Shown here one piece after another: positions 56,800 to 64,000 of a DNA stretch of 64,000 nucleotides (the stretch's first letter is position 1; each line of letters starts with the position of its first letter). A model generated the notes under the pieces. It was not told where the DNA came from and made no database searches. It saw only the letters and a list, made by a program, of their open reading frames with translations. Source of the DNA: Siphonodentalium dalli (Eukaryota > Mollusca > Scaphopoda > Gadilida > Siphonodentaliidae); the NCBI GenBank assembly GCA_032622095.1, contig CP136066.1, positions 45,852,911 through 45,916,910 of the forward strand, read 5' to 3'. Made by a program: the position numbers and the translations under genes.

Positions 56800-59100
56800 G
56801 TGAGTTGATTATATATAGTTGTAACATTTGAGTCGCGTGAGTATAATTGTATATAGGTTTAACATATGACCATGATTGTGAGTGTGATAGTATTTAAGAA
56901 ATGAATGTAGTGGGTGTATATGCTATTTGGGGGATACCGCGCTGAGGTCGTTGGAGCGAAGCTTTTTGATTATTATTCCTTTCAAAAGCTGAAAGTATTC
57001 TTATTTATTTTCACAAATTCTGTCGAGAATTTGAGTCTAGCCCGCGCAAAATGTAAGTCAGCCGAATATTAGCTTAAGTTATTAAGAATTATCGATTTAT
57101 TTCCATATTCTGGCCCCGTGATGCCACGGGCGATAAATTGGAAGTTGGGACTGTGAGGGGAAACATGACATTGATCTGAGAAGTTCATAGGAACACAACT
57201 ATGTTTTTATTGTAATTATATATCTGTTTTTGCTCCCACTGTCAATAACCGACATTCCGTTTGTTGGGTGGAAAGAGAACTGCGATTGCGATAACATGTG
57301 CGACCAAGCACTTAGTAACGATCACGTGATCAACATAAACAAATGGCTTCAATGCAACTCAGGTGAACTTTTAAAACACGCACAATTATTATGCTAACAT
57401 CTTACCAGGTGATAATGATTGTATAGGGGTGTAATATCTTACCAGGTCAGGGGGGCGGGGTCGGAAAAAAATTCCAGGCACGTATGATCATTTTAATTTT
57501 TTCCGGCCACGGGGACCCACCCACCCAATTTCTTCCGTTTCCGGCCTTTTTTTCCAGGCAATTTTGGACACCCACCTTTTTTTTCCGTTTCAGGAAGTTT
57601 TTTCCGGTCAGTTTTTGACACCCACCCCCCTTAAATTTGAGAAAAATTATCAATTGAGCAACCAAATAGCTGATTATCCTGCATTATCATAATTTATTGC
57701 GCGATATTTGAATAGAACAGTGCATAATGAGATAACTATACTATTTGAATTTATCATATAAGTGTCATTAATCAAGAAATGTGTCAACATAATCACATTT
57801 CTAGGGATATATAGGCAGAGTGCCAAGGTTTTTATTAACATTCATTTTCATAATATATAGTCACATGATCTAGTCATATAATCACATTTGAGTATTCTAC
57901 AGAATACATGGAACCGGTGTAACACAAACATGTGGAAATACAACTGTTCATCCCAGTTCATCCCATTTTGAAGAATAATGCTAATACCAAACATAACCAT
58001 GATATACATGCGTGACTCTTCTTGGGGCATCTCAGAAACCAGAACTGAGAAAACATGTTATAGCGTGTAATGGCAGGCTGGTAGCCACTGTCTGAAGTAA
58101 TAGGCTTCGTAATAATTGGGAATAATATGGATGGATAGCCCAATTTCACTTCTTTTTTGCTCACGATATCAGTGACGATAAAATCTTCGTTACTGTGATT
58201 AACATTACAAGCTGATCCACATTAACATGGAAAACAATGTGAAATTGTTCAAGCTGGCCCGGATGGCCTTCAATTTATTTCTTAAGATTTTATGTTTTAC
58301 GTTGTCAAAAGTCTATTTTATTCCATTATTTATTATATCTTTATTTCCATGTCACATATGGTCAAGTGTGCTTTCATTTTATTGCTTATTTTCAGCTGAG
58401 TTCTGCATAGTTATTCTTATTTTGTTGTATCAGTAGATGGAATCCTGATTAAATTTTATTTTTCCAATAGCGCAGTGTCTAGTTCTATCAAGTTGGATTT
58501 GGGTTATTGTTGGCCATTGTGCAACTGATCCCACTTCTGATAACCTCTATATGTAGTATAGCATGAGTATTAAGTATATATGACCTGTTTCTGTTCAAAA
58601 CTCATCAAAATAAGACTCAATAGCAGGAATGGAAAACATAATTGGCATATGGAAATAACTGTTTTTTGGACCTAAGAGACACCCACCCCATCATACGTGC
58701 CTGGACATTTTTCCGACCCCCCCCTGACCAGGTGAGAATTATTGTATATAGGTGTAACATCTTACCAGGTGAGAATGATTGAATATTGGTGTAACATCAG
58801 ACCAGGTGAGTATGAGTGTATATATGGGTAACATTTGACCTGGTGAGTACAAGTATAAATATAACTGTAACGCCAGACCATGTGAGTATGATTAAATATT
58901 CGTGTAACATTTGACACTGTGATTATAGTTGTATATAGGTGTATCATCTGGCCATGTGAATATGATTGTGTAGGTGTGACTGACATCTGAATCGCAATAT
59001 TATCATTGTATATAGTTTTAACATCTGACCAGGTGAATATGATTGTACATAGGTGTCAAATCTGACCATATGATTATGCGTGCATATAGGTTTAACATCA
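56800..59100 (+). repeat. 37-bp minisatellite in intron 6, carrying splice-donor-like units
   Basis: Units of the form ACCAGGTGAGTATGATTGTA TATAGGTGTAACATCTG occur about ten times at 58727-59100, twice at 57390-57447, and two to three times from 56796, where the first unit is the real exon 6 donor (CAGGTGAGTTGATTATATAT). A hAT-like element splits the array. Between 56890 and 57390 the array is not recognisable. Confidence 0.88.
57448..58726. mobile_element. hAT-like non-autonomous transposon (1.28 kb)
   Basis: Left end CAGGGGGGCGGGGTCGGAAA and right end, reversed, CAGGGGGGGGTCGGAAAAAT; both continue TCCAGGCACGTATGAT. CAGGG ends fit hAT elements. Flanks share ACCAGGT (57441-57447 and 58727-58733), but because the site is a tandem repeat I cannot tell a 7-bp from an 8-bp duplication. 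Subterminal TTTTTTCCGG/GACACCCACC motifs repeat inside the left end. No transposase is present. Confidence 0.8.
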
Positions 59101-59389
59101 GAATCGCCAACGGGAAATAATGTCTATGTATACTTTGGAATCATGGATACGATATTTATGTCGATAAATGCATTAATTACCTTATACTGCCTTTATATAT
59201 TCTAAAACCATACAATGATTCACCTGCTCTTCCTGTTTACGAACATAAGTGACATAAACGCTCTATATGTTTACCATATCAGAAACATACTAATGCGTTA
59301 TTGTTCCAAGCTGTTCGCCTTTATTACGGATGTCAGTCCCTTTCGTAGCTGGCTATCGAGCCTAATTCGTGCTGGGATATCTCCTGCAG

Positions 59390-59434
59390 GTACACGATAT
59401 CCTCATTCGGCCAGTGGAAGATGCGCCATTATAA
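59390..59434 (+). CDS. DHRS11: DHRS11-like SDR, exon 7 (residues 242-255 and stop)
   Basis: After CTGCAG the exon reads VHDILIRPVEDAPL then TAA at 59432-59434. This matches the family's C-terminal strand, which in vertebrates reads IGDIQMRPTEQ, so the protein is complete at both ends. Total coding length is 768 nt. A candidate poly(A) signal lies about 500 nt downstream. Confidence 0.87.
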   Translation, partial: VHDILIRPVEDAPL

Positions 59435-60559
59435 TGCACGTGAACGTTAAACAGCACTACCAACGCCGGACGACATATTAACCAGTCGAATTCTACATGT
59501 TATCTTATTACCGGAATTGCAGAAGATATACTGTATATGCATACACGATAACTAATTCCCCTTATTGCATTCATACATGCACATTTTTTTCAGTTATTAT
59601 ATGTATTAAATATATTTCATTGTCAAAACCGATTTCATTCACACTGCATTTCCTTGAATATGAACTTGTCACTGACAGGTTTATTATAACCCGCTGCCAA
59701 CGATGTTATGTATGATAGGGGAGGGCTATATCAAAGTTTCATAACCAAATCATACCCTGTTGATCTACTCAATTGTAGTCTTTAAATATTATTACGTAGA
59801 TTCCATTGACAAACTAGATCGCCAACCTACAGTCAGTGCCATGACAGCTTCTTTGGTTCCCATCTAATTTAATTTTGACATCGCCATATTCAAACATAAA
59901 GGTTTATATATGTTCTATGAGTCAATAATACTTTCGATAATAAAATATTTTGTATTATTATCCATAGTTGCGCTATTGATTGACTTAGTCACTGTAACTA
60001 ACACCATAGTTAGTGGTAAGGACTCGATGAAAGGTGTGGGTTATCCAAAGTGAATCCAAATGATTGTGCCTGACCATGAGTTAGTCATATTGACTCGAAT
60101 GTTTATTCAGTTTATTATAGAATGAGGTGGAGTTATCAACAGATAGTTTAGAACTTCAGATAACATTTTCATAATATTGCCCGCCTCAGAAAAAAACACA
60201 ACATGGTGTCATAAAACTGATTTATATGGTTATATAAACCCCGGCTATGTCCTCTTTATATAATGTGTTCGTCAAATGACGTACACTGAGTAGTAGATGA
60301 CCTTAATTTGGTTACGAACAAAGCAAACAAATTTTGTTCAAAATATAATGTTTCCTCTTTATTCATGTAGAAGATGCAATATGATATAAAGATAGAAGTA
60401 ACAATAATATGCAGATCAAAACTTCAGTGTTTTGCGAGCACATGACGTGACAGGGAACTCAATCATCTATAACACCTCTCACGTTAATACAGTCTCCCTT
60501 TGTGCAACGTACAACCCCCTTCACCTGGTCCAAAAACATAATTGTTTATGGAACACGAA
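59435..60559 (+). other. 3' UTR and downstream region
   Basis: Apart from the candidate poly(A) signal I see no gene or element here. Confidence 0.4.
59939..59944 (+). promoter_or_regulatory. Candidate poly(A) signal AATAAA
   Basis: First canonical AATAAA after the DHRS11-like stop codon, ~505 nt downstream. AT-rich DNA makes chance matches common. Confidence 0.3.
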
Positions 60560-60872
60560 CATGTATCGCAGACATGGCTCGTCTCGTCACACTGGTTCGG
60601 AGGTATCACAGACATGGCTCGTGACGTCACGATGGTTTCGATGTATCTCAGACATGACCGACAGCGGACGTCACGCTGGTTCCGATGTATCACAAACATG
60701 GCCTGAGTCGTCACACTGGTTCCGATGTATCTAAGACATGACGTCACGTCACGTCTCAGAAATGGCTCGCGTCATCACGCTAGTTCCGTGAATCGCAGAC
60801 ATGGCTCGAATAGCCACGCTCGTCCTGACCTATCCCAGACATGTCTCGCGTCGTCACGTTGGTTACGATGTA
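60560..60872. repeat. ~40-bp minisatellite with CRE-like cores, ~8 copies
   Basis: Units of the form CAGACATGGCTCGTGACGTC ACGATGGTTTCGATGTATCT repeat about eight times with divergence. Several units contain GTGACGTCAC or GACGTCACG, the cyclic-AMP response element core, and are CpG-rich relative to their surroundings. Confidence 0.88.
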
Positions 60873-61399
60873 TATGTCGCCTTTTATAATTGAATCGTGT
60901 GAATGTTCAATTACGGATATATTCTGCGGAACATTTGTTTCTCCTTTTGGTGTTATGCGAATTGAGGTGAACTTGTAAATACCATCTCTGGTTTAAACTG
61001 GTTTGGTTGTAACTGTATATCCGTTGGATTCCTGAAATTACAATGTGCGCCGGTATTAGTTCAGGTAGTATGCTAATTTATTTAATTTATCGGAAGAAAG
61101 GACGCCCTTCTACAAACTCACTCTCGCTGCCTTCGTACCAATTTAGTTTGACACCTTGCGTTGTGGCAATGGGTTAAATGAATGTCCCACCTTGTACTGT
61201 TAACCTAGAATTAACGGTCACGCTCGCCGAGCGCAGACTTGAGCGGAATGTCATTATCAAATGTCCAAAGCCTCCCGCTGAAGATTTCGATGTCGGCAGT
61301 CGATATAAAGAAGCGAGCGAGGATGGTCGCATCGACCCAATGATCATTGCTCTCAATTGACGCAATTAGATGAGCATCATGGATGAATTTACCCCGTAC

Positions 61400-61830
61400 A
61401 GATCGTACAGTTTACCCCGTACAGATCGTGCAGGACTGATAAAGAATAAGAATTTGGCGTATCCCATTTTTTCTTTACTACCTCCAAATAATGTGAATAG
61501 ATATTGAACAATTTAACGCAGGCAGTCGTTTGTAAGAAAAGCAACTATTAATGTATCTATAAATATTTCAGTTTGTTTCTATTGTCATTGCTTTGCCTCC
61601 TCGTCGGTTATGCTCATCTTAACCCTAAATGTAGTGAGTTTATCATGGATAGATCATGCAGGACTGATAAAGAATAAGCCATTTATTCGTTACTACCTCC
61701 ATTAATGTGAATAGAAATTGAACAATTTAGGGCAGGCAGTGGTTTCAAGAAAATCAACTATTAATTGATCTATACATATTTGGTTTGTGTCTATTGTCAT
61801 TGGTTGGCCTCCTGGTCGGTGATGTTGACC
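61400..61830. repeat. Tandem duplication, ~235-bp unit
   Basis: GCAGGACTGATAAAGAATAA, GTGAATAGATATTGAACAAT, AACTATTAATGTATCTATA and GTCTATTGTCATTG-type phrases occur in order at about 61430-61615 and again at 61655-61815. The first unit is preceded by a short doublet of CCCCGTACAGATCGT. Confidence 0.85.
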
Positions 61831-62810
61831 ATATCCGCGAGGTAGTCAAATATTGTGTGCAATATTTCTGTTTACCATGATGCCACTCGGAATCTTATAA
61901 ATAATCATTCTCCCATATCTGATAGTATAAGGCTGAAGGAGATAAAAAACATTCGGACTGAAACATATGTTTCTGGAAAAGGTCTTACATGCTATCTCTT
62001 CATTATGGGTGGAAATTCTCTCCAATAAGAGACGACACGTATATCATATAGTTCTGTATTAGTAGCAAATTACTGCCTCAAATAACCGAATGTTGGTATA
62101 AATGTACTGGCCTTCGCTCAGTGAAAGAAGAAATATGCACAAACTGATTCTACTGGCCATTATTAAACATAATATAAACCCTCCATGCATGTCTGGTATC
62201 ATGCCCCAATTTACCGGTGATTAACAATCTTTTTATAACTTTAGACTACCCGAACTATTAAAGTCGATGTGAGGGTAAGCTAGTTACTACGGAATTCCTC
62301 TTTCCCAGATACGATCAGCCAATGGAATTCCCTAACCGGCGAAATTATTAAAGTAAAAAATCTAAATAACAGAAAAGATTCAAGGAAAACATCATGCGAC
62401 TGGAAGGGTTTAACGTGAGGGGACGTAAATTCAATATAGTACATTGTATAGAATGAGAAACAAATTGCAGTAATTTAAACATTGAAATATATTATAATTA
62501 TATATCTGCATGTTCTTGCTGTATATACGAATATCCAGAAGAAACGGCCTTTCACTTAATTCCATCGAAAACACATGCATGTTTATCCTTCCTACACAAT
62601 GATATGTAGCCTGATATTTCGACAGGTGTTGCTGTTTCTGTTATAATTACGACAGATAATTAAGTGGAATCGACACGTTACACATATATGACTATAGTTA
62701 TTATATGTACTATACATGTGTCACGTGTATGATGTAATTCTTTGAGGCCATGTAAAATCGGAATGTAAATATTGTTTACACACTTCATCTCTTTGTAAAT
62801 ATATATCTCT

Positions 62811-62892
62811 GTTTCAATATTGAATCATTTAACATGGATGCGAGATTAAAATAATTACCTCACATCCATGTTAAATGATTCGATATTGAAAC
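62811..62892. repeat. Short inverted repeat
   Basis: GTTTCAATATTGAATCATTT AACATGGATG pairs with CATCCATGTTAAATGATTCG ATATTGAAAC around an 18-base centre. Confidence 0.9.
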
Positions 62893-63293
62893 ATCGTGTC
62901 ACATTCACCTTACGCAACGACAAATAATGTTTGACAGTTTGATCGCCATTGAATCCAAATCTAAAAGAACTTATCATTTTCTCAATGAGAGATAAATGCA
63001 GGTTATATTATCAAATTCATTGCAATTGGATGTGATCACGTAATACAATATACATGCACGCCTTGCCGACTTGGTTGTATATACACCACCCCACCCCAGC
63101 ATAGGATGTGAATTCACCTTGTACAAATAACAGCATTCGTTAATTATGGCGTACTGGATTCTGTTGAGTGCGAAGCCCATAACTTCCCTTCGAAGTGTTA
63201 TCGGCGACTGTCCCACTTCCACCAAAAAATCATGTGTTCTCGATATGACGTCATGCTTGGCATCATGTGACGGCACGATCTCGACCAATGTGA

Positions 63294-63363
63294 GAAAGTA
63301 TGGCAGATTGACCTGAAAGTATGACGGATTGACCTGAAAGTATGGCGGATTGACCTGAAACAT
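63294..63363. repeat. 21-bp tandem repeat, 3 copies
   Basis: GAAAGTATGGCAGATTGACCT, with G/A and C changes, repeats three times and a fourth unit begins. Confidence 0.9.
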
Positions 63364-64000
63364 GATACCGGTAAGGATAGCAAAGGATTATTTTTATTTA
63401 CAATATACACACATGGCAACTACAGTTGCAAATAAATACAATATTAAAAAACTATACATGTACGTATAACTGGCTGACTGTCTTCCTATCATCCCTAATA
63501 TCAATTCATATCGCCGGTAATAGCAGCAACGTATAGATATAATGACGAATATGATATGAATATTAATATGGAAGAACAAACTCTAGAGATATCTGCAAGG
63601 TTTACATCGGTTAACGTCCAAGTCTGCAGATATAAAATTGTGTGTCAAAAATACTGTTTGAAAAAAGTTTTCACCCACAAGCCAATGGATTTACCAATGG
63701 ATTTACGCCTCAAGGAATTTATTATGTGCAACTTTTCAGACCTAAGGTAAATTGAAATTATTATTTTCATGCAACTATATTTCAATCCGACTATAAATGA
63801 TGCAAGTATTGGATGACAAATTAGATAATTAACCTTAAGCATGTGGTACTATTTACATAATAGTAGTAGTCCAATTAACGTTGACACATTTCCTGACGTT
63901 GGGCTCATTTGCAGTGGTGAAAAATAAAGTTTCAGGAAATAAAAATATGATATATTTCTAACTAGGGTCGATATTAAACTGACTGCGACATTCTTTTGAA
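63364..64000. other. Window end, nothing recognised
   Basis: A 64-codon frame at 63556-63750 (+) has no family resemblance; no other structure is seen. Confidence 0.4.

Overview
This is eukaryotic DNA from an animal. The evidence is one long split gene with GT-AG style introns, a metazoan-type short-chain dehydrogenase, a Ty3/gypsy retrotransposon, a Polinton/Maverick and many MITEs. Density of transposable elements and high AT content suggest an invertebrate, possibly marine, but nothing fixes the species. There are no operons, rRNA or tRNA genes and no CRISPR arrays.

The one host gene I can support is a DHRS11-like dehydrogenase/reductase on the + strand. It has seven coding exons: 11039-11170, 14020-14226, 30818-30912, 50257-50392, 55889-55975, 56734-56799 and 59390-59434. 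They add up to 768 nt, that is 255 residues plus a stop, close to the ~260 residues of vertebrate DHRS11, and hold all SDR motifs (TGASAGIG, NNAG, Asn, Ser, YxxxK). The frame closes only if intron 3 starts with GC instead of GT; that intron splits the catalytic-serine codon.

The introns are inflated by mobile DNA. Intron 1 holds a 1.07-kb PIF/Harbinger remnant with a TAA target duplication. Intron 2 (16.6 kb) holds a Ty3/gypsy element on the minus strand with 488-bp LTRs and a TACG duplication; its right LTR is split by a 4.7-kb terminal-inverted-repeat element (AATT duplication) that carries a striking GATATC-palindrome array. Intron 3 (19.3 kb) holds a complete but decayed 17.4-kb Polinton (31881-49254): ~335-bp inverted repeats, near-perfect 6-bp target duplication, and broken genes for protein-primed PolB, packaging ATPase, core-like protein, major and minor capsid proteins and integrase. 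It also carries candidate novel cargo: a small alpha-helical protein with a possible CARD-like fold, and a spliced gene with signal-peptide and transmembrane segments. Intron 6 begins inside a 37-bp minisatellite whose units copy the exon 6 splice donor, and this minisatellite is interrupted by a 1.28-kb hAT-like element.

Upstream of the gene, bases 1-4022 form a ~2-kb-arm inverted repeat with apparently identical arms and a 28-nt loop, followed by tandem repeats and microsatellites. Downstream, 59435-64000 holds repeats and no recognised gene.
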